Positions 1 to 8,566 of a stretch of 64,000 nucleotides of DNA are shown here, piece by piece. The notes under the pieces are model-generated. The model was not told the DNA's origin. It was given only the letters and a program-made list of their open reading frames with translations, and searched no databases. Position 1 is the stretch's first letter; each line of letters opens with the position of its first letter. The position numbers were made by a program, and so were the translations under genes. The stretch covers positions 1 through 64,000 of the forward strand of contig NZ_JACHIG010000008.1 in assembly GCF_014203095.1 (NCBI RefSeq), read 5' to 3'. The stretch comes from Prosthecobacter vanneervenii (GTDB taxonomy: Bacteria; Verrucomicrobiota; Verrucomicrobiia; Verrucomicrobiales; Verrucomicrobiaceae).

Positions 1-471
1 GGCTCCCACCATGCAAAGCGTTGGGTTTTCATCGACATGTCTTCTTGCCTCGATGCACCCAATTTGCCAATCGACAGGTTTTCAAACACGACCTAAGATC
101 ATATCATGTGCGCATGGATGTCCGCGGCAAAAGCACGCGGCGGAACCCGGTGCAGACGCTGCTGGAACCCGCCGTGGTGCGGCAGAGCGCTGGGTTTGCT
201 GCCTCGGATTTTATGTCTGTCACCCTAAATCCTCAGCCCGTTGGGGCTGGTGAGAGTTTGGGGGGCGAAGAGAATAGAACCGTATTTCGCAGAGTGTGGT
301 GTGCAGCTATGGGTTTGAGCTGGTTTGCTGCGGGGGCGACTTTCCAGAACCGCACTCGGAGAGTGCGGACCACTTCACGCTGGGATGACTGAGGGGCAGG
401 GTGTTTGCCACACGCTGATGGACGGGCGGGCTGTCGCCACACCCATCCTACATTCCAGTGTGGGGCAACGC
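1..471. other. Left-edge stretch without a convincing gene
   Basis: No open frame here carries a recognisable domain, signal peptide or plausible start context. The two overlapping plus-strand frames near the edge give arginine- and cysteine-rich nonsense typical of GC-rich non-coding DNA. The right part holds a perfect inverted repeat (350-368). The remainder lies downstream of the sulfatase stop codon at 472-474. The stretch could be intergenic repeat DNA or the decayed end of a gene lying to the left; the sequence does not decide between these. Confidence 0.5.
350..368. repeat. Perfect 8-bp inverted repeat with a 3-base loop
   Basis: CCGCACTC, loop GGA, then GAGTGCGG forms a perfect GC-rich hairpin about 100 bases past the end of the first sulfatase gene. 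No run of T follows on either strand, so a simple intrinsic terminator is not well supported. The compact palindrome in a gene-poor stretch resembles a REP-like dispersed element, but I see no second copy in this window. Confidence 0.5.
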
Positions 472-1980
472 TTATTTGACGAAGTCGGTGAAGCCGGACT
501 CTGTGCGTTTGAGCTCAGCCTTCATTGCGGTGCGAAGTTCACTGATGCGGCTGACTTGAGAAGGATCATTGATGAGGTTTTTGAGTTCTTCGGGGTCGTT
601 TTTGAGATCGTAAAGTTCTTCGCCAGACACGCCGTCGAGGTAGTGGACGAGCTTGAACTGACCCTGCACGACGGCGCTGTAGAGGGGGACACCTTGGTGG
701 TTGTCCTGCTTGGCGCCTGTAAGAATGGTCTGGCTGACTTTGGAGCCGTATTCGTTGCCCATGTGCTCGTAGTAGCAGGGGTGCGGCCATGCGGTTTCGG
801 GTTTTTCGAGAAGGGGGATCAGATCGCGGCCGTGGGTCTGCCAGGGGACTTTGACGCCGGTGATGGAGAGGAAGGTGGCAGCGAGATCGGGAGCATTGAC
901 GGAGGCGGCGCAGACTTTGCCAGTGGGGAAACGCGAGGGCATGCTGATGATGAGCGGAGAGCGGTAATTGGCGTCATACGGCGCTAGCTTGGTGCGGAAA
1001 CCGTGCTCTCCCATGGAGAAGCCCTGGTCGGCGGTGTAGATGATGAGGGTGTTGTCGTACTGCCCTGATTCTTTGAGCGCGGCGATGAGCTGGCCGACGC
1101 CTTCATCGATGGCGGGGACGCATTCGTTGACTTGGCGGACCCAGTCGTCGAAGCGTTTGCCCCGTTTGCTTTCGCCAAAGGCTTCGCCGCCTTTTCCGGC
1201 CATGGGGTGGCCATCGGGGCCTTTGGTCCATGCCTGCGTTTTATTGAGGTAGCCGGGCTTGTCTGCGCGTGGGGGAAAGATGTCGGCGGGGACTGGGACC
1301 TCGGCATTTTTATAAGCACCCTTGTGGCGTTTGGCGGGGATGGAGGGGCCGTGGACACTGCCGTAGCAGACCCAGAGGTACCAGGGCTTGGCAGTATCGC
1401 GGTTTTTGCCACGGATGTAATCGAGGGACCACTGGGTGTAGTTGTCTGCCGGATAGCCTTCGATGGTCTGCTCCTTGCCGTCCACGCTCATGATCTGCGT
1501 TTCGTAGTAGGCACCTGCGTTTTCGGGATGGAGGGGACGATTCCAGACGATCTGGTGGTCCCAGTCGCGGCCCCAGCCGGTGTCGGTGCCGGTGTGCCAT
1601 TTGCCGATCTGCGCTGTGTGGTAACCCTGCCTGCGCATCTCTGCGGGGATGAAGGGGCATTGCTTGGGATCGTAGGTGCTGCCGGGGTATTTGCCCTCCA
1701 TGGACATGGACTCGATGCCATGCGGGAAGCGCCCGGTGAGCATGGTGGCGCGGGAGGGCATGCACCAAGAGCCGAGGTAGGCGGCGTGGAAGCGCACGCC
1801 GTTGCTGGCGAGGGCATCGATGTTGGGCGTCTTGACCCAGGGCCAAGAGCCGGGATAGCAGCCCACCGTTTTGGTGGATTGATCGTCGGCGTAGATGAAG
1901 AGGATGTTGGGTCGCTTGGCCTCGGCCGCGAGCATCTGGAGCGCAAACGTGCAGAGCAATGTGACGATAAAAGCCTTCAT
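472..1980 (-). CDS. Secreted sulfatase (arylsulfatase family, Cys-type)
   Basis: This is a 502-residue type I sulfatase that hydrolyses sulfate esters, probably on sulfated polysaccharide, in the periplasm or outside the cell. A signal peptide covers about residues 1-21. The fold begins with RPNILFIYADDQ, where D32 and D33 are expected calcium ligands. The active-site signature is CMPSR at residues 73-77; C73 would be oxidised to formylglycine. A lysine/histidine-containing core follows, with a C-terminal segment LYDLKNDPEELKNL typical of the family. Length is normal. It needs a formylglycine-generating enzyme, which is not in the window. The start is the ATG that begins the signal peptide. 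The substrate cannot be read from the sequence. Confidence 0.93.
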   Translation of the reverse strand: MKAFIVTLLCTFALQMLAAEAKRPNILFIYADDQSTKTVGCYPGSWPWVKTPNIDALASNGVRFHAAYLGSWCMPSRATMLTGRFPHGIESMSMEGKYPGSTYDPKQCPFIPAEMRRQGYHTAQIGKWHTGTDTGWGRDWDHQIVWNRPLHPENAGAYYETQIMSVDGKEQTIEGYPADNYTQWSLDYIRGKNRDTAKPWYLWVCYGSVHGPSIPAKRHKGAYKNAEVPVPADIFPPRADKPGYLNKTQAWTKGPDGHPMAGKGGEAFGESKRGKRFDDWVRQVNECVPAIDEGVGQLIAALKESGQYDNTLIIYTADQGFSMGEHGFRTKLAPYDANYRSPLIISMPSRFPTGKVCAASVNAPDLAATFLSITGVKVPWQTHGRDLIPLLEKPETAWPHPCYYEHMGNEYGSKVSQTILTGAKQDNHQGVPLYSAVVQGQFKLVHYLDGVSGEELYDLKNDPEELKNLINDPSQVSRISELRTAMKAELKRTESGFTDFVK

Positions 1981-2038
1981 GGTGCGCGATTAACGTAGCG
2001 CACCATGGCTTTGTAGCCGCAAAAGCATGCAAACTGAC

Positions 2039-4354
2039 TCAGGCTGCCGTGCCCTGCGAAGGAGGCGGGAGCTTGGCCATGGGAGGGCGTGCGACGGCTG
2101 CGGGGGGCTTGGCCACAGGAGGTGCCGGCGGCTTTGCAACGGGCTTTGCCATGGGCATTCCTGGTGGTTTGGCCACGGGCTTGACCACACCTGCGGGCAT
2201 GGGCGGGGGCGCAGGCTTGGCCACAGGGAAAGCAGGTGGTGTCACAGCTGGCATGGGAGGTGGCTGGGGCACTGGAGCTACGGCGGCGACGGATGCGGGC
2301 TGCCGGATGATGGAGGAGAGCACGGAGGTGGGAGGAGGCCCTGGCGGAGCGGCCTTGGGAGCATGCGCTTTCTGAATCATGTCCCAGAGTCTGAGCCCGC
2401 GAAGCAGGGGGTGTCCGCGCAGGGCGGCGAGCACGTTGTCCCTGGAGGCAGGCGGCTCGGTGGCGAGCTGGTCGTAGGAGCCCTCCCGCTGAGCGGCGAG
2501 CATGCGACCGAGCGCCGAGAGCACCGCGGCCTCCGAAGCGGGGATATGATGGAAGGTGTTCTTTGCCTTGAAGGCATTGAGCAGCTCCATGGTGAGCTGA
2601 CCGGAGACAGGTGCGATGTCATTGCGCAGCAGCAGTGTGTCGCCCGCAGATTCCTTGAGCCGCTCTAGCACAGCGATGAAGCTGCCACGCATGGAATTGC
2701 TGGTGACGACGCGGACCTTGCTGCCGCCCCACTCGAACCAGCGGTCGGAGCCGTCGAAGTTGTCATAGGTTTTGCGGATGTCGCCCTCGCTGATGGTGAC
2801 TGGCGGAGCAACCATGAGCTGGATGAGATCGCGGGTGCGCTCGCCGAGGTCGATGGCGCTGGGGGCATCTGCTTCGGACTTTGCAGCTGTGACGGCTTCC
2901 TGGAAAAGGGAGTCCACTTTCTCCGCGAGGCTCTGACGTGGCAGAGAAGGAACGGCAAGGCCAGATGGTGGAGGCGGTGGCTGTGCCACGGATGGCGCGG
3001 GAATGGCTGAGGCAACCGCAGCGGGTTTGACCTCGTCCAGTGGAATGGCGGCCACGGGCACTGCGACTGCCGCTGGTACCGGGACCTGAACGGGAATGAC
3101 CTGCTGTGGCACAGGGGGCGGCATGGGTGGCGGAACAACGGGCTGCGCACTGACTGCGGCCACAATCTCTGGCGGCAGCGCCGAAGACGATGTGCGCATG
3201 GCGTACAACTCTGCCGCTGCGGCGAGCAGATGGCGCGGGAAGATGGCCCCGCCTGCGGTGAGACGGGCGATGTCTTCCTCCTGCAAAGGATGAATGGCGG
3301 AAGTGATGCCATCTTTCTGGCGCTGAGCCGCGAGAGCGGGGCTGTCGAGGCGACAATTGAGAAGCAGACGCTTCTGCTCATTGGCGATGGGCAGCATGTC
3401 GATGACCGGCAGGCGGAAGCCGAGCGGGGCATTGGTGTCTGGTACGCCCACACGGCCACGCAGAGCCTGAGTGAGTGAGGCGTCCCAAGCGGCATAGCGC
3501 TCGGCCACGAGCCCGATGAGAACGACCCAGTTCTGACTCTGGTCGATGAGAGCAAAGAGCAGGCGCTGCATTTCATCGAGCTGCGGCTGGGTGATGACGA
3601 GGTCTAGCTGGTCGAGGACGAGCACAACGGGTGCGCCAGCCTGCGAGGCGAGTTTTCCAAAAAGCTGGATGACGATGCCCATCTCTGAGCGAGCGAGAGG
3701 CTCGACGACGCCGAGGTATTTCAGCTCGGCCTCAGTGAGGTAAGCGGCGCCGGAGAGCCACTGGGCGGCGAGGTGCTCCTTGTCGTCTCTGAGGATATTG
3801 AGCAGGCAACGCAGAACACTGCGAGGGACCATGGGATGCTCGGCCTCCAGGAGCTGGACGGCTTGATGGATCATCTCCTTGCGTGTCTCCAAGCTGATCT
3901 CCGCCCAAGCGTCATGAAGCTGGGGAAAGGTGAAGTCCTGCTCTACGACGGGCTTGAGCAGGGCATAGGCGAGCAAGCGCAACTGGCTGTAGGGGGTCTC
4001 TTTGCCCTCCTTGCTACGGGCGGGATGGCGCAGGCTGCTGACGAAACGGGAGAGGATGAAGTTTTCCAGGGCCTCGGGCTGCAGCGGCGGATTGGGCGCA
4101 TAGGCGTAAAAGATGCTGTCTGCACACTCATGACGCAGACGCGAAAAGAGGTGCGACTTCCCAGAACCACCGGCTCCACGCACAAAGCGCACCTGGCTGC
4201 GATGCTGGGCGCGCACCTGATCCACCACCACACGGAGCGCGCCAAACGGCACTGAATGGATGTAGGGCACGTCCACAAAAGCGGCGGCGTTCCACAAGTC
4301 GTTTTCGCCCACACTGGTGGATGTGAAGGGATTTAGAGCAGCATACGGGGACAT
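2039..4354 (-). CDS. AAA/ORC-like P-loop ATPase with proline-rich linker and tail
   Basis: A protein of about 771 residues. The N-terminal ATPase module has a Walker A GAGGSGKS at residues 60-67 and a Walker B-like VVLVLDQLD near residue 245. A low-complexity proline/valine/alanine linker follows (roughly 390-465). A second compact domain (roughly 480-680) is of unknown type. The end is a long KPP/AKP-rich tail. I chose the ATG at 4354 because it begins the recognisable sequence MSPYAALNPF; a GTG at 4414 would extend it into the upstream gene. It follows the winged-helix-like gene 4399-5262 at 44 bases, so the two are probably co-transcribed. I do not recognise a named family; the ATPase part resembles STAND/ORC-type regulators. 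It has no transmembrane segment or signal peptide and is likely cytoplasmic. Confidence 0.8.
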   Translation of the reverse strand: MSPYAALNPFTSTSVGENDLWNAAAFVDVPYIHSVPFGALRVVVDQVRAQHRSQVRFVRGAGGSGKSHLFSRLRHECADSIFYAYAPNPPLQPEALENFILSRFVSSLRHPARSKEGKETPYSQLRLLAYALLKPVVEQDFTFPQLHDAWAEISLETRKEMIHQAVQLLEAEHPMVPRSVLRCLLNILRDDKEHLAAQWLSGAAYLTEAELKYLGVVEPLARSEMGIVIQLFGKLASQAGAPVVLVLDQLDLVITQPQLDEMQRLLFALIDQSQNWVVLIGLVAERYAAWDASLTQALRGRVGVPDTNAPLGFRLPVIDMLPIANEQKRLLLNCRLDSPALAAQRQKDGITSAIHPLQEEDIARLTAGGAIFPRHLLAAAAELYAMRTSSSALPPEIVAAVSAQPVVPPPMPPPVPQQVIPVQVPVPAAVAVPVAAIPLDEVKPAAVASAIPAPSVAQPPPPPSGLAVPSLPRQSLAEKVDSLFQEAVTAAKSEADAPSAIDLGERTRDLIQLMVAPPVTISEGDIRKTYDNFDGSDRWFEWGGSKVRVVTSNSMRGSFIAVLERLKESAGDTLLLRNDIAPVSGQLTMELLNAFKAKNTFHHIPASEAAVLSALGRMLAAQREGSYDQLATEPPASRDNVLAALRGHPLLRGLRLWDMIQKAHAPKAAPPGPPPTSVLSSIIRQPASVAAVAPVPQPPPMPAVTPPAFPVAKPAPPPMPAGVVKPVAKPPGMPMAKPVAKPPAPPVAKPPAAVARPPMAKLPPPSQGTAA

Positions 4355-4398
4355 GGTCTCGGGAGTCGGTTTAAGATTCGGGAGGAAAAAGGGCTGGA

Positions 4399-5262
4399 TC
4401 AGGAGAGCCAGCACCAGGAGTAGCCGGGAGGACCGAGAGACATCGGAACAAGCAGGGCGCGTTCATGTTCCGGGAGGTCTTGCGGTCGTTCACAGGGTTC
4501 TAACAGGAGGCGACCGTCATTGTAAAGCTTCTCGATAAACCTTCGGAAAAGCTGAATATCAGGCATGCCGCCACGTTCCGCAGCCCAGGTCTGGTAACGG
4601 GCGAAGGTGCTGGGTATGGGGATCATCATGGTGGAAGAGCGGATGCGGTCGAGCTCGTACCAAGCCTGGAGCTCGACCTCTGATGGCGCGATGACTGAGG
4701 TGGAGGGAGGAGCAGGCGGGGAGGACGGCTCCTGATCGAGCCAGGCGAGCAACTCCTCCAACGATGCAGGCTGAGAGCGTGCGCCATTTACTATCAGGAG
4801 GATTTTCTGCAAAGCGGTGCGCTGGGCTGTCGTGAGAGCCTGCGTTGGGCGCGGCCTGTGTGCGTAAACCAGCCTTTTGGCACCAGACTGCAAGAATGCT
4901 TCTCCTGAAGAAACGAGCTGAGCCAGGGCGGTCTCAAAGAAGGGTCGAAGTGTTAAGGGCAGCTTAGTCTGGAGCTTTGCAGCTGACTGCTCTTTGGCAG
5001 ATGCCTGCACCCAGCTTTTCAAGTAGGCGGCGGTGGCTGCCTCAGGACTTTGAGGAGTGAAAAAAGGCTGCGGCTTGGCGGCCGTACCAGCGAGGATGCG
5101 AGTAAGCGGGCCCGTGGAGGCCAGAGCGTCAAGTGCGGCTGCCACGGCTTTGGGGGAGGCGGCTTTGCCGAGCGTGGGCTTGATGAGCTTGGCGATTTCA
5201 GCTGCTTTTAGCGGCAGCTCACTGCGGGCAAGCGCGTCGAGGATGGCGGTTTCGAGCGTCAT
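4399..5262 (-). CDS. Winged-helix-like protein partnered with the AAA ATPase
   Basis: A 287-residue soluble protein. The first 55 residues (ETAILDALARSELPLKAAEI, then an alanine-rich second helix) read like a winged helix-turn-helix of the kind that scores multi-subunit regulators. The middle contains further helical repeats and a proline-rich spacer (about residues 175-190). The C-terminal 90 residues contain FRRFIEKLYNDGRLLLEP, which looks like a second small winged domain. No catalytic motif is visible. It sits immediately upstream of the ATPase gene on the same strand, with only 20 bases separating it from the hydrolase gene before it. I infer that it works with the ATPase, perhaps binding DNA, but no function is established by the sequence. 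Confidence 0.72.
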   Translation of the reverse strand: MTLETAILDALARSELPLKAAEIAKLIKPTLGKAASPKAVAAALDALASTGPLTRILAGTAAKPQPFFTPQSPEAATAAYLKSWVQASAKEQSAAKLQTKLPLTLRPFFETALAQLVSSGEAFLQSGAKRLVYAHRPRPTQALTTAQRTALQKILLIVNGARSQPASLEELLAWLDQEPSSPPAPPSTSVIAPSEVELQAWYELDRIRSSTMMIPIPSTFARYQTWAAERGGMPDIQLFRRFIEKLYNDGRLLLEPCERPQDLPEHERALLVPMSLGPPGYSWCWLS

Positions 5263-5282
5263 GAAAATTCTGCGGCGATGGT

Positions 5283-6254
5283 TTAGTCCTCAAGATGGTG
5301 GTCGAGCCAGCGGGTCACATCATGCACGACCTCCTCGCGCTGAACATCGTGCAGCAGGAGATGGTAGGAACGAGTGTACCAGAGGAGCTTTTTGTCGCGG
5401 CTGCGCATCTGCGCGAAGAGCCCCTGAATCTGGTCTGCGGAAGACATCACATCATTAGGTGAGGCGACAAACAATACGGGCATCTTCAGACGGTGGGCTG
5501 AGTCTGTGTTGGCATCCAGCATGCCGCCGATGGCGGAAAGCAGGCGCAGGGAGAAGGCGCTGACGTGATGGGGTGTGACGGCCATCTGACCACCATGGGT
5601 AGAGTGTGAGGTGACCTGGATCTTGGACTCGTCCACACCCGCCAGCTCTCCGAGGGTGTAGCGCGAGCGCGGGGCAAGCCGGGCGGCAGTTTCGAGAACA
5701 AAGCGCTGGAAACCGGTGAGCGTCATGCGAAGCCCGGCCACAGGCGAGGCGAGAATGATGCCATCGGGATCGGACCAGTTGCCGAGAAGATCTGCGGCGG
5801 TGTGCAAAGCGATGAGGCTGCCGAGGCTCTCGCCATACCAAAAGACCGGGGTGCGCGGGTGCCTGCGCTTGATGAGCGCATGGAAGGTGGCGAGGTCTTT
5901 CTGCCAGATTTGGGCGCTCTGGATGTCTCCCCGCTCAGCGATGACGGGGTCATTTCCCTGCCCGCGCAGATCGTAGGAGTACACGGTGTAGCCGCGCAGG
6001 GGAAGCTGCTCTCCGAGATACCAGAAGTCTGACTTGGCCCCGCTGAGGCCGTGCACTGCGATGACCACGCCGCGAGGTTTGGTGCCTGCAGGAACGGGCC
6101 AGGCTTTCCATGGCATGGTCTTGCCATCGTAGCTGACCCAGTTTTCCGTGTTGAGGGCACCGCGGCCTGAGGTGATTTTTTTCACCGAGGCGCAACTGCT
6201 GATGACGACAAGAAGCGTCAGCAGCAAAAGTCGCTGGAGCAGAGGGATGTGCAT
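5283..6254 (-). CDS. Lipoprotein alpha/beta hydrolase (S33 / monoacylglycerol-lipase type)
   Basis: A 323-residue serine hydrolase. The leader ends in a lipobox ISSC with the lipidated cysteine at residue 21, so the mature protein is probably membrane-anchored. The alpha/beta fold shows HGLSG (69-73, oxyanion region), YDLRGQGND and the nucleophile elbow GESLG (141-145, S143). Likely acid and base residues lie in FVASPNDVM and in YHLLLHD near the C-terminus. The family is the Hydrolase_4 group, which includes lysophospholipases and monoacylglycerol lipases. It ends 20 bases before the winged-helix gene and begins 4 bases after the stop of the M14 gene, so all are likely in one transcript. The substrate is unknown. 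Confidence 0.88.
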   Translation of the reverse strand: MHIPLLQRLLLLTLLVVISSCASVKKITSGRGALNTENWVSYDGKTMPWKAWPVPAGTKPRGVVIAVHGLSGAKSDFWYLGEQLPLRGYTVYSYDLRGQGNDPVIAERGDIQSAQIWQKDLATFHALIKRRHPRTPVFWYGESLGSLIALHTAADLLGNWSDPDGIILASPVAGLRMTLTGFQRFVLETAARLAPRSRYTLGELAGVDESKIQVTSHSTHGGQMAVTPHHVSAFSLRLLSAIGGMLDANTDSAHRLKMPVLFVASPNDVMSSADQIQGLFAQMRSRDKKLLWYTRSYHLLLHDVQREEVVHDVTRWLDHHLED

Positions 6255-6258
6255 GGCC

Positions 6259-7023
6259 TCAGGCTAAAATGTCCAGCGCCGCCTCCACGAAGCGCACCTG
6301 AACCTGCACACGCTTGTCGAGGGCAAACTCCGAGGGGGACTCGAAGGTGAGGGTGACCGGACAGCCGCGCACGTGAAGCTCCACGGCCTCGGGCATGCCG
6401 GGAAGATGGGTGGGTAGAGTGCGGCGGCGAATGACACCCCTGTCGGCACGGGTGCCCTCGATGCTTTTGCGTGGATCAGGACTGATGACGCGTGCGCAAC
6501 GCTCGATGATCTGATGGCCAATTGTCTGGCGAGCTTGATTGAGCTCATAGAGATAGATGCCCTGGGCATCGTAGTCTTCATGAAGGCAGAGGCCGAAGCG
6601 CAGGGCACGGCCGGTGACCCACTGCTGCCAGGGGCCGCAGATTTCATCGTCGGCCATGTGGAAGCGGCGGTTGATGTCGAATCCGCGATGATCGATACGC
6701 GTGTTTAAAATGAGGCCTACTGGATTGAGGCAGGGAGCGATCAAGAATGAGCCGGTCTTGATGGTGGCGACATGCTTTTCCGCCCAAGTGAGCAGGCCCC
6801 AGGCAGAGCCGGCCTCGTCGCCATGAACACCGGTGGAGAGATAGATGGCTGGCTCTCCTGCCTGCGCGGCCTTTGATTCGAGAACGATAACGGGAATGTC
6901 CTTCACCACGCAAAGGATCTTCACAAGGCAGCCCGCGCTGCGCGCGAGCATGCGCCAACGCTGGATGAGGTGCTGTGCGTCATGCGCACGGTGGTTGGGG
7001 AGCAGCTTCACGGCGCGCAGCAT
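6259..7023 (-). CDS. M14-family zinc amidohydrolase (succinylglutamate desuccinylase/aspartoacylase-like)
   Basis: A 254-residue zinc hydrolase. The metal-binding segment GVHGDEAGS provides the His and Glu ligands. RIDHRGFDINRRFH carries the conserved Arg and Asn-Arg pair that binds the substrate carboxylate, and LHEDYDAQG supplies a later His. The family removes acyl or amino-acid groups from small amides; the size also fits MpaA-type murein tripeptide amidases. I start it at the ATG at 7023. The frame stays open upstream, but those residues are arginine/lysine-rich junk that overlaps the sulfatase gene. There is no signal peptide, so it acts in the cytoplasm. It sits 37 bases after the second sulfatase stop codon and 4 bases before the lipoprotein hydrolase. 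Confidence 0.85.
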   Translation of the reverse strand: MLRAVKLLPNHRAHDAQHLIQRWRMLARSAGCLVKILCVVKDIPVIVLESKAAQAGEPAIYLSTGVHGDEAGSAWGLLTWAEKHVATIKTGSFLIAPCLNPVGLILNTRIDHRGFDINRRFHMADDEICGPWQQWVTGRALRFGLCLHEDYDAQGIYLYELNQARQTIGHQIIERCARVISPDPRKSIEGTRADRGVIRRRTLPTHLPGMPEAVELHVRGCPVTLTFESPSEFALDKRVQVQVRFVEAALDILA

Positions 7024-7060
7024 GGCAGAGCCGGGGCGTTCGTCATTCTGAATTCCGCAT

Positions 7061-8482
7061 TCAGTCCTTTTTCTTCTTTGGCTTTCCTTTCTTCTCCGGA
7101 GGCGCCTCCTTGGTACGGCCTTCGTTTTTGGCCACCTCTTCAGGCTCGGGGATTCTTCCCTGGTCATTGGTGCGCTCGATCCATTCACTGAGGACTGAAC
7201 TTAGGCGCTCGCGGGCAGCACGGTGCTCGGGGCTGTTTGATTTGGCGAGGTTGTGGATCTCATGGGGGTCTTCCTGCAGATCATAGAGCTCTTCTTCCGG
7301 CATGGTGGGGGCGGCAAGAGAGGCCTGGGCAGGGGTCAGCTTGTCCTGAGCGGCGAGTTCCTTGATGAGGTTCCACACGGGATACTGCTTCTCCTTGTAG
7401 GCATTGTGCTGGAGGAAGGGGCGGTCGGGGGTGAAGTTGCGGATGTAACGGTAGCGCGCATCGCGCACGGTGCGGAAGCGGAATACGGTCTCGTCGCAGC
7501 GATCGCGCGCGCCAAAGACGTACTCGCGAGGCGGCTCTGCATTTGCGCCCATGAACACCCTGCCCTGCATGCCCTCGGGTTTGGCGATACCCGCCCATCC
7601 GAGGGTGGTGGCGGTGAGGTCGATGGACAAGAGGAGGCGGTCGCTGACTTTTCCTGCTTCGTATCCAGCGGGCGGATTCAAAGCGGAGGGCCAGCTGAGG
7701 ATGAGCGGGGTGTGGAGCCCTTCCTCGTAGCAGAACTGCTTGGCGCGGACGTGGGCGGCACCGTGGTCGCCCATGAAGCAGATCACGGTGTTTTCCATGA
7801 GGCCGTCGCGTTTCAGGAGTTCCATGACTTTGCCGATCTTGCGGTCCAGCTCGGTGGCGGCGTCGAGGTACTGCGCCATGTCTTTTCGGGTGATTTCGTA
7901 ATCGGGGTAGTAGGGCGGGATTTCCACCTTGGCAGGGTCGGCGTGGGGTGGGGCGTGGAAGGTGCGGTGGGTTTCCTGAAAATTGAGCTGCGCGTAGAAA
8001 GGCTGGTGCTGCTTGAGGTCGTCCCAATTGGCGGAGTCGAAGGGCTTGGCGGGCCCTTGGAAATTCCAGTCGGTCTTGCCGCTGCCCTTGAAGCCTGCTT
8101 CGGGTGGCAGGTCTTTGACATTGGCGGTGAAGTAGCCAGCCTCGCGCATGCGCTCGCTGATGACCTTCACGCCTGCGGGCAGGGTGAAGCCGTCATCGCG
8201 ATGGGAGCGGTGATTGTGCGCGCCGATGGTGGTCTGATACATGCCGGTATTGAAGGCGGAGCGGCTGGCGGAACAGACGGGGGCCGTGGTGTAGTAGCGG
8301 GTGAAGCGCATGCCTTTGGCGGCGAGAGCATCCAGCACGGGCGTGGAGACTTCCTTGGCACCGTAACAGCCTAGATGAGGACCAAAGTCCTCGGCGATGA
8401 GCCAGAGGATGTTGGGGCGCTTTTCCTCGGCGTGGAGGGTGGCGGCCACGCAGAGACTGAGAACAAGGAGAAAACGAATCAT
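7061..8482 (-). CDS. Secreted sulfatase with CxAxR active-site motif
   Basis: A 473-residue sulfatase with a signal peptide of about 18 residues. The calcium-binding start RPNILWLIAEDF (E31, D32) is followed by the active-site motif CSASR at residues 70-74. Alanine replaces the usual proline, a variant known from bacterial sulfatases that formylglycine-generating enzymes still accept. Later features include MGDHGAAHVRAKQFCYEEG, typical of the family, and a C-terminal LYDLQEDPHEIHNL. The last 25 residues are a lysine-rich tail (KKGKPKKKKD), unusual for a secreted enzyme. The ATG at 8482 begins the signal peptide; the upstream ATG at 8518 adds only basic residues. Likely substrates are sulfated glycans, which is inference. 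Confidence 0.9.
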   Translation of the reverse strand: MIRFLLVLSLCVAATLHAEEKRPNILWLIAEDFGPHLGCYGAKEVSTPVLDALAAKGMRFTRYYTTAPVCSASRSAFNTGMYQTTIGAHNHRSHRDDGFTLPAGVKVISERMREAGYFTANVKDLPPEAGFKGSGKTDWNFQGPAKPFDSANWDDLKQHQPFYAQLNFQETHRTFHAPPHADPAKVEIPPYYPDYEITRKDMAQYLDAATELDRKIGKVMELLKRDGLMENTVICFMGDHGAAHVRAKQFCYEEGLHTPLILSWPSALNPPAGYEAGKVSDRLLLSIDLTATTLGWAGIAKPEGMQGRVFMGANAEPPREYVFGARDRCDETVFRFRTVRDARYRYIRNFTPDRPFLQHNAYKEKQYPVWNLIKELAAQDKLTPAQASLAAPTMPEEELYDLQEDPHEIHNLAKSNSPEHRAARERLSSVLSEWIERTNDQGRIPEPEEVAKNEGRTKEAPPEKKGKPKKKKD

Positions 8483-8566
8483 GCGCACAGCATGACGAAA
8501 AATGCGGCGCAGACGCAAGAAAGTATTTGTAGCGAAGGCCTGATCGTCGCCTGCCGAGGCGAACCT

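Noticed and set aside
2039-5262. BREX or other known defence system
   Set aside because: No methylase, nuclease, phosphatase-like PglZ, protease or toxin gene is nearby; an ATPase plus a winged-helix-like protein is not enough for a named system.
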